A DNA stretch of 64,000 nt from Helicobacter pametensis ATCC 51478 (GTDB taxonomy: Bacteria; Campylobacterota; Campylobacteria; Campylobacterales; Helicobacteraceae), in contig NZ_JADE01000010.1 of NCBI RefSeq assembly GCF_000518225.1, positions 1 to 64,000 on the forward strand. The letters are read 5' to 3'. The notes below the pieces were generated by a model. That model was given only the letters and a program-made list of their open reading frames with translations. It ran no database searches and was not told the origin of the DNA. Positions within the stretch are counted from its first letter, which is position 1, and every line of letters starts with the position of its first letter. A program made the translations under genes and the position numbers. This document shows positions 7,455 through 16,290 of this stretch, in pieces.

Positions 7455-8285
7455 TTAGGATATCTGTGTGTTTTTGTAGCGCTTAAATAAGATCCACAAT
7501 CCTCCAAGCAGCATCAATATAGACAGAATCTGCCCCATACTCAAAATCCCATAGAAGCCTAGCTGGGCATCAGGTTGGCGATAAAATTCTGCTACAAATC
7601 TCATCAAAGCATAGCTGATGCCATAGATTGCGATGAGTCCACCCTCAAATTTGATGAAAAAGCGAGCAATATAAACAATCACAAACACAACAATTCCCTC
7701 CAAAAATGCCTCAATAAGCTGGCTTGGATAACGCAAGGCCCCATCGATATAGACACCAAATTGCATCCAAAATGTGTCACTTGGAGGGATTTCTCTCCCA
7801 TAGAGTTCGTGATTGAGGAAGTTGCCAATGCGCCCAAAAACATAGGCAAGTGGGATGCTCAAGGCAAGCAAATCAAGATAGCGCCATAGATTTTGCTTGT
7901 AACTTCTAGCAAAGAGATAGCTTCCCAAAAGAAATCCAAGAATGGCGCCATGGTAGCTCATTCCTGAGATTCCGATGAAGTTCCCATGTGCATCAAAAGG
8001 ATTGAAGATTTCCCATGGGGCAAGGAGATATTCCCATCTATTGGGGGAATATACGAGGATATAACCTACCCTAGCTCCCAAAATGATCCCAAGTTCAGCA
8101 TAAAGAAAGTAGAGCTCTAGATGTTTGTCTGAGATGGAATCAAATGGAGGAGATTTTTTGAATCGTGATGCGATGAAGAAAGCACTTAAGAGTGCCATGA
8201 CATAGGCGATGCCATACCAATGGACTTGGATTCCAAAGAGAGAAAAAGCAACGGGATCAAAATGAGCATACCAATTTGTGAGCAT
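7455..8285 (-). CDS. lgt: Prolipoprotein diacylglyceryl transferase
   Basis: Lgt moves diacylglycerol from phosphatidylglycerol to the lipobox cysteine of prolipoproteins, the first step of lipoprotein maturation in the inner membrane. 276 residues with seven or so membrane helices, SYHGAILGF (110-118) and the signature GRIGNFLNHELYGR (151-164) with its essential Arg and Asn. The start ATG overlaps the last base of the preceding small gene, so lgt is the last gene of a rluA-small gene-lgt operon. The same neighbours (lgt, rluA type synthase, waaA) are found in H. pylori. Confidence 0.95.
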   Translation of the reverse strand: MLTNWYAHFDPVAFSLFGIQVHWYGIAYVMALLSAFFIASRFKKSPPFDSISDKHLELYFLYAELGIILGARVGYILVYSPNRWEYLLAPWEIFNPFDAHGNFIGISGMSYHGAILGFLLGSYLFARSYKQNLWRYLDLLALSIPLAYVFGRIGNFLNHELYGREIPPSDTFWMQFGVYIDGALRYPSQLIEAFLEGIVVFVIVYIARFFIKFEGGLIAIYGISYALMRFVAEFYRQPDAQLGFYGILSMGQILSILMLLGGLWILFKRYKNTQIS

Positions 8286-8596
8286 TATATTTTCCTGTAT
8301 TGGACATGGAATTTCTGTGTTAGATAGAGGCTTTCTAGCATACGATAGTTGGAGTAATGTGTGACTGTGATTTGCACTTCATAGAGATAGGCATTGCTAA
8401 GAGTGAGCAAAAGTCCAAGAAATGAGAGATCTAGGGGGAAGGCCTCAAGCAAGAAATGTAGTTTTTTGATTTCTGGATATTGATTTGTAAGTTTGAGGAT
8501 TGATCGCTTGATTGCAAAAAGTTCTTGGGGTGATTTGAGTTTGTCTTTGCAAGAAAATGAAATCAGTCCATCTAGCATCGTTGATGTGAGTTTCAT
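8285..8596 (-). CDS. Small protein with a possible STAS-like domain
   Basis: 103 residues, starting at an ATGA overlap with the rluA stop and running into the lgt start, so it is clearly co-translated. No firm family is recognised. The second half (LDLSFLGLLLTLSNAYLYEVQITVTH then YRMLESLYLTQKFHV) has the pattern of the C-terminal half of STAS domains (hydrophobic strand, FLGLLLxL helix, strand, LExLxLxxxF). No conserved phosphorylatable Ser stands at the usual place in a DSSG motif; the equivalent reads LDLSFLG. The STAS idea is inference. It is cytoplasmic, without signal or membrane helix. Confidence 0.7.
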   Translation of the reverse strand: MKLTSTMLDGLISFSCKDKLKSPQELFAIKRSILKLTNQYPEIKKLHFLLEAFPLDLSFLGLLLTLSNAYLYEVQITVTHYSNYRMLESLYLTQKFHVQYRKI

Positions 8597-9324
8597 TGAA
8601 TGATTCCTTGAAAAATCGTGGGTTGAGGGGAGCTAAACTCATAGTCAAAAAGAGTAATTTTATGCGCATGAAGCATAAGGCGACTTGAAGGGCTACCTCC
8701 ATAGAGTGTGTCTCCAAAGATGGGGTGAGAGATACTTGCAAGATGGACGCGGATCTGATGTGTGCGCCCTGTTTTGATCACTGCTTTGATGAGAGTTTTT
8801 TTGCCACTGATTTGCAATGGTGTGACTTGCGTGAGTGCGGGTAAGCCATCTTTGCTGATTTTACTTTTGGCAAAGCCTTTTTTGATCGTTAGAATGGGTT
8901 TGTTGATCTCTATTTCTTCACTCAATATCCCATTGACAATAGCAAGATATTCCTTATAGACTTTTTGGTTTTTAAATTCCATCTTGGCTTTGGTGTGAAA
9001 ATCACTATTTTCTTTGATTAGGAGGATGACTCCACTTGTCTCACGATCTAGGCGATGGAGAAGACTCCAAGTGGGAAAAAACTTGCACAAATCATAGCTC
9101 TCAACAAATGCAGGCTTCTCAAGAGCGAGAATCTGTTCATCTTGGAAGATAATTTGGGGCTTTTGGACTTTTTGAATCACAAAGATTGTTTTGGGGCTAA
9201 GCTCGCCCCTTGCGATACTAAGACGCTTGCCATTGACGCTCACCAATCCTTTGTCAATGAGGGCTTTTGCTTCTTTGTTGGAGATGTTTTCTTGGAGTGC
9301 TAGGAGTTTATAGGCTTTTTGCAT
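8593..9324 (-). CDS. RluA-family 23S rRNA pseudouridine synthase
   Basis: 243 residues with an N-terminal S4 RNA-binding domain (NISNKEAKALIDKGLVSVNG) and the RluA catalytic motif HRLDRETSG (90-98), whose Asp is the nucleophile that isomerises uridine in rRNA. C-terminal GRTHQIRVHLA is the second family signature. Which RluA/C/D target it modifies cannot be told. First gene of the operon with the small STAS-like gene and lgt. In H. pylori the neighbour upstream would be waaA; here a restriction-modification pair lies in between. Confidence 0.93.
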   Translation of the reverse strand: MQKAYKLLALQENISNKEAKALIDKGLVSVNGKRLSIARGELSPKTIFVIQKVQKPQIIFQDEQILALEKPAFVESYDLCKFFPTWSLLHRLDRETSGVILLIKENSDFHTKAKMEFKNQKVYKEYLAIVNGILSEEIEINKPILTIKKGFAKSKISKDGLPALTQVTPLQISGKKTLIKAVIKTGRTHQIRVHLASISHPIFGDTLYGGSPSSRLMLHAHKITLFDYEFSSPQPTIFQGIIQ

Positions 9325-9346
9325 ATCGTTTTCCTTTGAATGATAG

Positions 9347-10111
9347 TTAATTTTGTCTTGATAAGTTTAAGGGATTTGGTTTTTCTGTTATTTTCCACAA
9401 AAAGAATTCCTGATTTATGTTTAAAACAGTTTGTCCTTCCATTTGCTGACGAGTAATCCAATTTACATCATCATCTTGTATTTTGGAAAGATTAATGCAA
9501 GCAACTTGTCCATTAAAAAGATCAAAATGAATGGCATAGGTTTCTATACCATCCTCACGAAATCTTGCTTTTGCATCTAAAACCTTATGCTGTTTAATAT
9601 CATTAATGCCTTGAAAGCCACTTTGTATTTCAAGGCGACAAACATTGGGAATTTCAAAATCAGGCTTTCCGCTTCTGTTGAAATTTTCCAAAGAAGTAAA
9701 ATCGTCATCCCCTATTTTTTTGATTTGATTTTCAGAAACGCTCCAGATTGTTGCAATGAATTGCTTGAAAAATTCTCCAACCAAATATCCTCTCATCCAA
9801 GAAAAATATACTTCTTCTCTTCTTCTCCCTTGATTGTTTAATATTTGGAAAATGTTATTGAGTTTCATGGTTTCATAAACCCTAAAAAGTGCTGTATTAA
9901 AGAATAAGTCCAACTCTTGTTCTCTGTAACGAAAACAGTATGCATTATTGAATTTTGAAAACATATCTACTAATCTAGCATTGAGAGCCATAATATAACT
10001 AAAGTCAATACTGGGTTCAATATCTTTAGCCTTTAGAAATTGCTTAAAATTTTCTTTGTTTGTGAAACCTATCAATCTTCTATAGTCCTGAAAATCTTTA
10101 TTTGCAAACAT
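9347..10111 (-). CDS. Type II restriction endonuclease (PD-(D/E)xK-like, E-x-Q variant)
   Basis: 254 residues, starting one base inside the end of the adjacent cytosine-5 methyltransferase gene, as expected for a restriction-modification pair. Around residues 150-165 it has GKPDF followed by RLEIQSGFQG, which reads as PD-x9-E-x-Q, a catalytic variant known in some type II enzymes such as BglII. The rest is not recognised, so the call depends on the motif and the partner gene. The gene is AT-rich (about one-third GC in a sampled line) compared with flanking housekeeping genes, a sign of transfer. Target sequence unknown. Confidence 0.75.
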   Translation of the reverse strand: MFANKDFQDYRRLIGFTNKENFKQFLKAKDIEPSIDFSYIMALNARLVDMFSKFNNAYCFRYREQELDLFFNTALFRVYETMKLNNIFQILNNQGRRREEVYFSWMRGYLVGEFFKQFIATIWSVSENQIKKIGDDDFTSLENFNRSGKPDFEIPNVCRLEIQSGFQGINDIKQHKVLDAKARFREDGIETYAIHFDLFNGQVACINLSKIQDDDVNWITRQQMEGQTVLNINQEFFLWKITEKPNPLNLSRQN

Positions 10112-11181
10112 TATTGCTTTGCTCCTTGTAGAAAATGAAATACGGCATTGGAAAGCGCAAGACTCATCAATGGAGGTACAGCATTTCCTATTTGAAGTTT
10201 CTTGGAAGTGCTACTTCCGCAAAAAATATAGTCATCAGGAAAACTTTGTAATCTTGCGCCCTCTCTAATGCTTAAGGCCCTTGAATCTCGTGGATGAATA
10301 CATCTAGAGCTACTGGGTGTTGAAAAGTTTCTAGTAATGGTTGGGGCGGGGGCATTCCACCACATTTTGGCATATGTATTTACATAGCCAGATTTTGGGC
10401 GGATGGAAATTGGCAAATCGTCTTTTGTTTGCCCATCTTGAAGAGTCTCCATAATGGCGATGAGCTTTGGATTGTTTTTTGGACTTTCGTGTTCAGTCAA
10501 ATTTTGTGCTTTTTGCACAAATCTTAAAAAATCATTATTTGCTTTAAATAAATAGCCTAGATGATTTCCATTTTCTCCACTTTTTATTTGTGGTAGATCG
10601 CCTATAGCTTCTTTTAATGTGACAACTCTCTCTAGATTTGGTTTTGGGAAGGTAAAAGAGTGAGAAAAAGTTTCAGAAATCCCAACAACAATCACCCTTT
10701 CTCTAATTTGAGGAACTCCATAGTGCACAGAGTTTAAAACAGAATGCTGGATGTGATAGCCTGATTTTTTAAATTCCTCACATATGTATGAGAATAATTG
10801 TTTTTTTTGCATTGATAGCAAACCAACAACATTTTCAAAAATAAATATTTTTGGGTTAACTAATTTTAAGATTCTCAAATATTCTCGAAATAGATTTGCT
10901 CGATCGTCCATTTTTCGCTTACCAAGAGTGGAATAACTCTGACAAGGTGGACCACCAAGCAAGATATCAATCTCTCCCAAATTTTCAATATCTTTATCCT
11001 TGAGTTTTGCAATATCACAACAAAAAGTTTGAGTGTTTGGATGATTTTTTTTGTAACTCAAAATTGCTTCTTTATCAATGTCATTAGCCCATAAAATATT
11101 AAAATTTTGGTGTTGTGAAAAGCCAAAACTCAATCCGCCACAACCGCAAAAAATATCAGCAACAGAAAAAGTTTTTTTCAC
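10111..11181 (-). CDS. DNA (cytosine-5) methyltransferase
   Basis: 356 residues with the m5C methyltransferase motifs in order: I, FCGCGGLSFG (11-20), for S-adenosylmethionine; IV, GGPPCQSYS (76-84) with the catalytic Cys; VI, FENV (115-118); VIII, QIRERV (158-163); and a C-terminal motif X, IGNAVPP. The variable region sets the target. It protects the host from the endonuclease encoded downstream. Eight A in a row (10801-10808) fall inside codons for MQKKQ and could allow frame slippage. The pair sits between rluA and waaA, adjacent in H. pylori, so it looks like an insertion. Confidence 0.95.
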   Translation of the reverse strand: MKKTFSVADIFCGCGGLSFGFSQHQNFNILWANDIDKEAILSYKKNHPNTQTFCCDIAKLKDKDIENLGEIDILLGGPPCQSYSTLGKRKMDDRANLFREYLRILKLVNPKIFIFENVVGLLSMQKKQLFSYICEEFKKSGYHIQHSVLNSVHYGVPQIRERVIVVGISETFSHSFTFPKPNLERVVTLKEAIGDLPQIKSGENGNHLGYLFKANNDFLRFVQKAQNLTEHESPKNNPKLIAIMETLQDGQTKDDLPISIRPKSGYVNTYAKMWWNAPAPTITRNFSTPSSSRCIHPRDSRALSIREGARLQSFPDDYIFCGSSTSKKLQIGNAVPPLMSLALSNAVFHFLQGAKQ

Positions 11182-11257
11182 GCAATCTCCAATGTTATAA
11201 AAGCTATATTTGCGATATAAATTTTTGTTTGTATTATAACAATAGCTTTATTCGCTC

Positions 11258-12466
11258 TTAGTTACAAGCGTTTTTTCGGTAGATAATCAGTCCCATAAGC
11301 TCATCAAACTTGCTTTCATTTTCTCTGATAGAAGATCGAGATAAAGACTTGTAATTCTCTAGTTTTTTGCTTAATTCTTCCCTTTCAATGAGTTCATAGT
11401 TTTCAATGAGAGCAAAAAGTGCTTTTTGATTGAAGATGTGTTTCCCAGTAATGATTGGCACTTGGAAGAAGGCTGGCTCTAGTGGATTGTGTCCTCCTAT
11501 GGGGACAAAGCTCCCACACAAAATCACGCAATCAGCTATCGCATAAAAGTTATTGAGTTCCCCCAAAGCATTTACAAGCACAATATCTCCCCAAGATTCT
11601 TTGTAGGTGGAGAAAGTTTTGGCGTATTTTTTGCACTCCTCTTTGCAAAGTTTTTCCACTTCATCAAATCTCTCAGGATGGCGTGGGATGATGATGAGTG
11701 TGGCATCAAGATTGAGAGGAAGAAAGGCATCAAGCACAAGCTTTTCTTCATTTTTATGACTTGAAGCACAAAGAATGATATCGCGAGATTTGGGGTAATG
11801 ATGAGTGATTTTTGGGACGGAAAAGGTCTTGAGATTACCAAAAGATTTGACATTTTTTGCCCCCAAACTTTCTAGTCTTTCTTGATCAATTTTGCTTTGA
11901 GCAAGAACAATGTCTATAAGAGAGAAAAGAGAGCGATAAAAGAAGCGTAGCCTCATATAACTTTTGAGTGATGAATCTGAAATGCGTGCATTGACAAGAA
12001 GTGTCTGAGCTTGAACTTTTTTGGCCACCCAAAAAAGCATTTTCCAGAGTTCAGCCTCGGTCACAACTAAGGTTTGAAGGGATTTAAGATAAGGGAGATA
12101 GAAGGGAAGAAAAATCTCAAATGGCAAATAAGCAACGCTCAGCTGTTTGGGATAGCGATCTGTCAATATCTGAAGATATTGAAAGCCTGTAGAGGTCGTG
12201 CATGTGAGAAGGATTTGGGAGTGTTTTTCTTGAGCAAGCAGTGCATCAAGAATGGGCTCATAAGATTTGCTCTCACCAAGTGAGCAGGCATGAAACCAGT
12301 ATTTGGGAGAAAAATCAAACCTAAAGCGAGTGGGAAAAAATCTTGCAGGGATGGAGTGTCGATACTTGGATTTGAGTGTGAGAAGAAGTAAGAAAGGTGC
12401 GGCGAGGCAATAAGCCACACAGCACAAACAATAATAAACGAAAGGAAATCGTGGAGCAGTGCTCAA
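11258..12466 (-). CDS. waaA: Kdo (3-deoxy-D-manno-octulosonic acid) transferase
   Basis: 402 residues; transfers Kdo from CMP-Kdo to lipid A precursor at the inner membrane in LPS core synthesis. Features: N-terminal membrane anchor (CCVAYCLAAPFLLLLTL), WFHACSLGESKS (the glycosyltransferase-30 HAxSxGE motif), and GGHNPLEPAFF near the C-terminus, a hallmark of the family's CMP-Kdo site. The start is TTG 12464-12466 in a 4-base overlap (TTGA) with the upstream zinc-ribbon gene, which implies coupling. Same neighbours as H. pylori kdtA. Confidence 0.93.
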   Translation of the reverse strand: MSTAPRFPFVYYCLCCVAYCLAAPFLLLLTLKSKYRHSIPARFFPTRFRFDFSPKYWFHACSLGESKSYEPILDALLAQEKHSQILLTCTTSTGFQYLQILTDRYPKQLSVAYLPFEIFLPFYLPYLKSLQTLVVTEAELWKMLFWVAKKVQAQTLLVNARISDSSLKSYMRLRFFYRSLFSLIDIVLAQSKIDQERLESLGAKNVKSFGNLKTFSVPKITHHYPKSRDIILCASSHKNEEKLVLDAFLPLNLDATLIIIPRHPERFDEVEKLCKEECKKYAKTFSTYKESWGDIVLVNALGELNNFYAIADCVILCGSFVPIGGHNPLEPAFFQVPIITGKHIFNQKALFALIENYELIEREELSKKLENYKSLSRSSIRENESKFDELMGLIIYRKNACN

Positions 12467-13179
12467 TGAGTCATTTCTTCGACAAAGAGGATTCTGCCAC
12501 AGTGAGGACAGGTCGAGACAGAATCTCCTTTGAGAAGCTCAGAATATGCACGATCATTCAATCTAATGAAACATCCCCCACAGGCTTGCTTATAGACTGG
12601 GACGACACTTGTACTTTTTGCCCATTTGCGAACTTTTTCATAAAAAACAACAACTTTTTGATCCATCTTTTCAACAAGAGTTGATTTTTTCTTGGAGATC
12701 TCAGCTTGTTCTTTTTTGATTTCATCAATCTCTGAAGAGATCGCACCTTCAATTTCTTGGATCTGTGTATCAAGCTCTGCGAGCTCTTGATGTGAGGTTT
12801 GGATCTTCTCTTCTGTGGCTTGGATGAGTTTTTCGATCCTTTGGATTTCAGAATTTTGGAAAGTGATTTGCTCTTTGGCGATTTCTTCTTCGATATTGAG
12901 CGCTTTGAGTTCTTTGTCTGTCTTGACATCAGTCATTTTTTTGGTGATTTCTTCAAGTTTTGAGCTTGCACCGGCTAGGGTTTCTTCGCATTTTGTGAGC
13001 AAGATAGCATATTCATTTTTTTCTTCATTGAGATCAGCAATCAAAATCTCTTTTTTTTCTTTTTCTGTTTCTTTGGCTGTGAGATTTTTGCGAATTTGAG
13101 CAATCTTTGGTTCCATGAGATCAATTTCTTTGTCCAAGAGTGATACTTCAATGAGCTCTTGTAGATTTTTATTCATCAA
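12463..13179 (-). CDS. Coiled-coil zinc-ribbon protein (HP0958 / FlgZ type)
   Basis: 238 residues: a long, highly charged coiled coil (about 1-170) followed by a C-terminal zinc ribbon with Cys pairs at about 200/203 (CGGC) and 224/227 (CPHC). In H. pylori the homologue HP0958 lies in the same place; it stabilises sigma54 (RpoN) and binds flaA mRNA, so it is needed for flagella. That role is taken from the homologue. Here a sigma54-like promoter is seen upstream of fliK, consistent with a sigma54 flagellar system. Overlaps waaA by 4 bases. Confidence 0.88.
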   Translation of the reverse strand: MMNKNLQELIEVSLLDKEIDLMEPKIAQIRKNLTAKETEKEKKEILIADLNEEKNEYAILLTKCEETLAGASSKLEEITKKMTDVKTDKELKALNIEEEIAKEQITFQNSEIQRIEKLIQATEEKIQTSHQELAELDTQIQEIEGAISSEIDEIKKEQAEISKKKSTLVEKMDQKVVVFYEKVRKWAKSTSVVPVYKQACGGCFIRLNDRAYSELLKGDSVSTCPHCGRILFVEEMTH

Positions 13180-13203
13180 CTTTCCTTTTATCTATGACTT
13201 TGG

Positions 13204-13953
13204 TTAATAAAACCTTAGTGGGTTTTCCAAATCGTTTATTATAGCTTCATAGCCAAGATTTTGCAAAATTTTCCCCATGATTTGCGAAAAAAAGACTTCA
13301 CTTGCAAAATGCCCAACATCCACAAGAGAGATTCCAAGACTTTGGGCTTCCATGGCATCGTGATGTTTGATATCTCCTGTGATTAAACAGCTTTGAGAAT
13401 GCGGAGGAATCTGCTTGAGTGCAAACATCCCACTCCCACAAACAACAAAAACTTGTGAGATTTTTTCTGAAGCCTTGAGTGCTTTGAATAGTGAAGCATT
13501 GAGGGAGATTTTGAGGCGTGTTAGAAGAGTTTCAAAGCTTTGGGGAGCAAGGCGTGCTGAGATAATGAGATCCTTTTCAATGAGATTTTTAAATCCCAGA
13601 ATCTGTGAGGCAAAAAAACGATTGAGATGTGTGCGATCAAAGTTTGTATGCATCGCAATCAAAGAACAATTTTTGGCCAAGAGAATGGAAGCAATATTAC
13701 TTGGATAAGTCTGTGCATCAAGAGTTTTGATCGGAGTAAAAATGAGGGGATGATGAGCGATGATAAGGGAATTGGGTTTGATGGTTTGAGCAAGGAGCAT
13801 ATCCACTTCAAGTGTGGTGTAAATCTCTTGAAATTCTTGAAATGGATTCCCAAGATTTAAGCCGCTGTTATCCCATTTTTCTTGAAGAGAAAAGGGTGAA
13901 ATCTCATCAAGAAGTCTATAAATCTCTTGAACTTGCATGCCCGTCCTTATCAA
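13204..13953 (-). CDS. NIF3-like / DUF34 metal-binding protein
   Basis: 249 residues of the YbgI/NIF3 family, proteins forming ring hexamers with a two-metal site; GTP cyclohydrolase I type 2 has been proposed for some members, but the role is not settled. Seen here: KWDNSGLNLG near the N-terminus, AHHPLIFTPIK with the metal-binding His pair, HTNFDRTHL, and SCLITGDIKHHDAM plus DVGHFASEVF with more metal ligands near the C-terminus. First gene of a minus-strand operon with the zinc-ribbon gene and waaA; divergent from the S1-domain gene. Confidence 0.88.
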   Translation of the reverse strand: MIRTGMQVQEIYRLLDEISPFSLQEKWDNSGLNLGNPFQEFQEIYTTLEVDMLLAQTIKPNSLIIAHHPLIFTPIKTLDAQTYPSNIASILLAKNCSLIAMHTNFDRTHLNRFFASQILGFKNLIEKDLIISARLAPQSFETLLTRLKISLNASLFKALKASEKISQVFVVCGSGMFALKQIPPHSQSCLITGDIKHHDAMEAQSLGISLVDVGHFASEVFFSQIMGKILQNLGYEAIINDLENPLRFY

Positions 13954-13991
13954 AGTAAAATAAATTTTTGAATGTTATGAGAGGTTTTTAA

Positions 13992-14771
13992 ATGGTTGGG
14001 ACAAAAGTGTGCTTAAAAATTGAAAAAATTCTCCCCTTTGGTTGCATTTTGGGCAAAGAAGAGATCTTGCTGCCTACAAAATATGCGCCAAAAGAAGTGC
14101 AAGTGGGGATGGAGGTAGAGGTCTTTGTCTATACAGATAGTGAAGATCGTATCATTGCTACCACACTCAATCCTTATGGAATCTTGGGAGAAATTGTGTG
14201 TTTGGAGGTTGTAGATATAAGTCCTTATGGGGTGTTTTTGGACTTGGGGATTGCCAAAGATATTTTGATGCCATGCAAGGATGCTGGGCGTTTTAAACTA
14301 GGAGATAGAGTGGCTGTGCAAATCCAAAAGGACAAAGAAGGGAGATTGCTAGCAAGTCAGAATCTAAGATTTCAAAAATATCGTGGAAGAGAGTTTGTGT
14401 GTTTGGAAGCTGTGGCTTATAGAAGAAGTCCTTTGGGGTTTGAGTGTATTGTGGAGAAAAAGTATCAAGGGATGCTTTTTGCCAATGAGATATTTGAGCC
14501 CATTGAGCTTGGCAAAAGTTATGCTGTGCAGGTCAAAAAAACACGCCAAGATGGCAAGATAGATCTCAAGCTCGCACCCAAAGATGAAGCCAAAGCCTTG
14601 CTAGATCTTTTGCACAAAAATGGAGGGCGATTAGAGATCGGCAAAGAAAGTGAGCCTCAAGAGGTGGTCAGAGTATGTCAGATGAGCAAAAAGGCTCTAA
14701 AGAGAGCCTTAGTGTCACTTGCCCAAAAAGTTGGACAAGATGAAAGGGGGATTTATCTTTTAGACAAATAG
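13992..14771 (+). CDS. CvfB-like RNA-binding protein with S1 domains
   Basis: 259 residues. Three consecutive S1-like OB-fold segments can be read: VCLKIEKILPFGCILGKEEILLP (about 5-30), VCLEVVDISPYGVFLDLGIAKDILMP (about 72-97), and a degenerate third (ECIVEKKYQGMLFANEIF), followed by a winged-helix-like tail rich in Leu/Lys. This order matches the CvfB/YitL family, which binds RNA and influences virulence gene expression in firmicutes. Cellular role in Helicobacter is unknown. Its end overlaps the convergent transporter gene by 12 bases. Confidence 0.8.
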   Translation: MVGTKVCLKIEKILPFGCILGKEEILLPTKYAPKEVQVGMEVEVFVYTDSEDRIIATTLNPYGILGEIVCLEVVDISPYGVFLDLGIAKDILMPCKDAGRFKLGDRVAVQIQKDKEGRLLASQNLRFQKYRGREFVCLEAVAYRRSPLGFECIVEKKYQGMLFANEIFEPIELGKSYAVQVKKTRQDGKIDLKLAPKDEAKALLDLLHKNGGRLEIGKESEPQEVVRVCQMSKKALKRALVSLAQKVGQDERGIYLLDK

Positions 14772-16091
14772 GGGAGCCAGTGCGATGATGGCAATAATGG
14801 CTGGTGCAAGATAAGCGATGATGATATACCAGATCTCAAAAAGAGCAGGTGAAAGGAATCCTTGTGTGAAGCTTTTGAGTCGTTGTTTGCCTACGACATA
14901 GCTTGCAAAAATAAGTGTCAAGAATCCTCCTAGAGGCATCAAGAATTTAGATGTGATGAGATCCATCCAATCAAAGAGATTGATTCCAAAGAATGTAAAG
15001 AGCGCACCATAATCTTTGGTGATTGAGAGAATGACAAATAATCCCACGATTGTGATTGCACCACAGCAAACCCAAGTGGATTTGGCTTGAGACCACTCAA
15101 AGCGATCTCTGAGGTAAGCAATCGCTGGCTCAACGATTGAAACTGTTGAGGTGATTCCTGCAAATGCGACACAAAGCATAAAGAGGAAAGAGATGATATT
15201 GCCAAATACACCCATTTGTGAGAATGCCAAAGGCAGTGAGATAAATAAAAGCCCTGGCCCTCCGCTTGCCTGTCCATCAAATTGGAAAATAAATGTAAAG
15301 ATCATAAGCCCTGCTACAACAGAGATAAAAATTCCTGAGATTACCACCCATAGTGAGCTTGAGAGTAGATTTTCACCATCATTGGCATAAGCTCCATAGA
15401 TGAGGATTGTTCCAAGCCCCAAAGAAAGAGCAAAGAAAACCTGTCCTAGCGCACTAAGAACAACATCGCCTGTGATTTTTTCAGGTTGGAAGCTAAACAT
15501 AAAGGTCCAAGCTTCTTTGAATGAATCTAGTGTGATGGCATAGATCAATAGTCCAATAAAAATGATAAAAAGTAAGGGCATCAAGATGAGATTGAGTTTC
15601 TCAATCCCCTCTTTTGCTCCTTTGGCGACAATGTAGCCTGTGAGAAGCATACAGCCAAGAAAGCCAGCGATCTGGATGGGGAGGGATCCTGTCGCGAGTG
15701 TTTCAAATGAAGTCTGTGCCTCTTGAAGATTTGTAGGTAGATTGAAACTTCCAACAAATAGGTAATAGAGCACCCATCCCAACACAACTGCATAGAAAGT
15801 CATGACAAGGGGGCCACCAATTGCCATAATGCCGATAAATTTCCATGTACTCTTATGGTTGGGTTCAAGTTTGACAAAGCTGTCGACTGGATTGGTTTTG
15901 GCTTTGTTTCCTATGAGCATTTCAGCAATGAGCATTGAGACACCAATAGAAATAGCCAAGAATAAATAAAAAAGCACGAATGCCCCCCCTCCGTTTTGTC
16001 CTGCCATATAAGGGAATTTCCAAATATGCCCAAGACCTATCGAGCTTCCTAGGGTTGCCAAGATAAAACCTAATTTGCTAAAATTGTTCAT
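14760..16091 (-). CDS. Sodium-dependent transporter, NSS/SNF family
   Basis: 443 residues with about 11-12 membrane helices. The first helix has the family's sodium and substrate site, LGSSIGLGHIWKFPYMAGQNGGGAF. NSS (LeuT-type) proteins bring in amino acids or similar small molecules with sodium. The substrate cannot be read from sequence. H. pylori has two such genes in tandem beside ybgC and a DUF493 gene; here only one copy is seen. Seven G in a row (15985-15991) encode part of QNGGGAF. Confidence 0.9.
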   Translation of the reverse strand: MNNFSKLGFILATLGSSIGLGHIWKFPYMAGQNGGGAFVLFYLFLAISIGVSMLIAEMLIGNKAKTNPVDSFVKLEPNHKSTWKFIGIMAIGGPLVMTFYAVVLGWVLYYLFVGSFNLPTNLQEAQTSFETLATGSLPIQIAGFLGCMLLTGYIVAKGAKEGIEKLNLILMPLLFIIFIGLLIYAITLDSFKEAWTFMFSFQPEKITGDVVLSALGQVFFALSLGLGTILIYGAYANDGENLLSSSLWVVISGIFISVVAGLMIFTFIFQFDGQASGGPGLLFISLPLAFSQMGVFGNIISFLFMLCVAFAGITSTVSIVEPAIAYLRDRFEWSQAKSTWVCCGAITIVGLFVILSITKDYGALFTFFGINLFDWMDLITSKFLMPLGGFLTLIFASYVVGKQRLKSFTQGFLSPALFEIWYIIIAYLAPAIIAIIALAPLFV

Positions 16092-16290
16092 CTTTATCCT
16101 TTGTATTTGAAAATTCTTCTTTGTACCCCATGATGAATATCTACATCCAATAGAATCGATATTTGTATAGATTGGGTATCAAAGAGGGAGTGGATTGTAT
16201 CCAAAAACACAAGCAAATACAAAAAAATTAAAAAACGCATTGATTCTCAAAAAATTAGGATCAAAAACCATAGTGAGGCAATTTATCGCA

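Noticed and set aside
16195..16290. Longer N-terminus for YbgC
   Set aside because: The 32 extra residues are Lys-rich and unlike the family; the thioesterase domain begins directly at ATG 16291.
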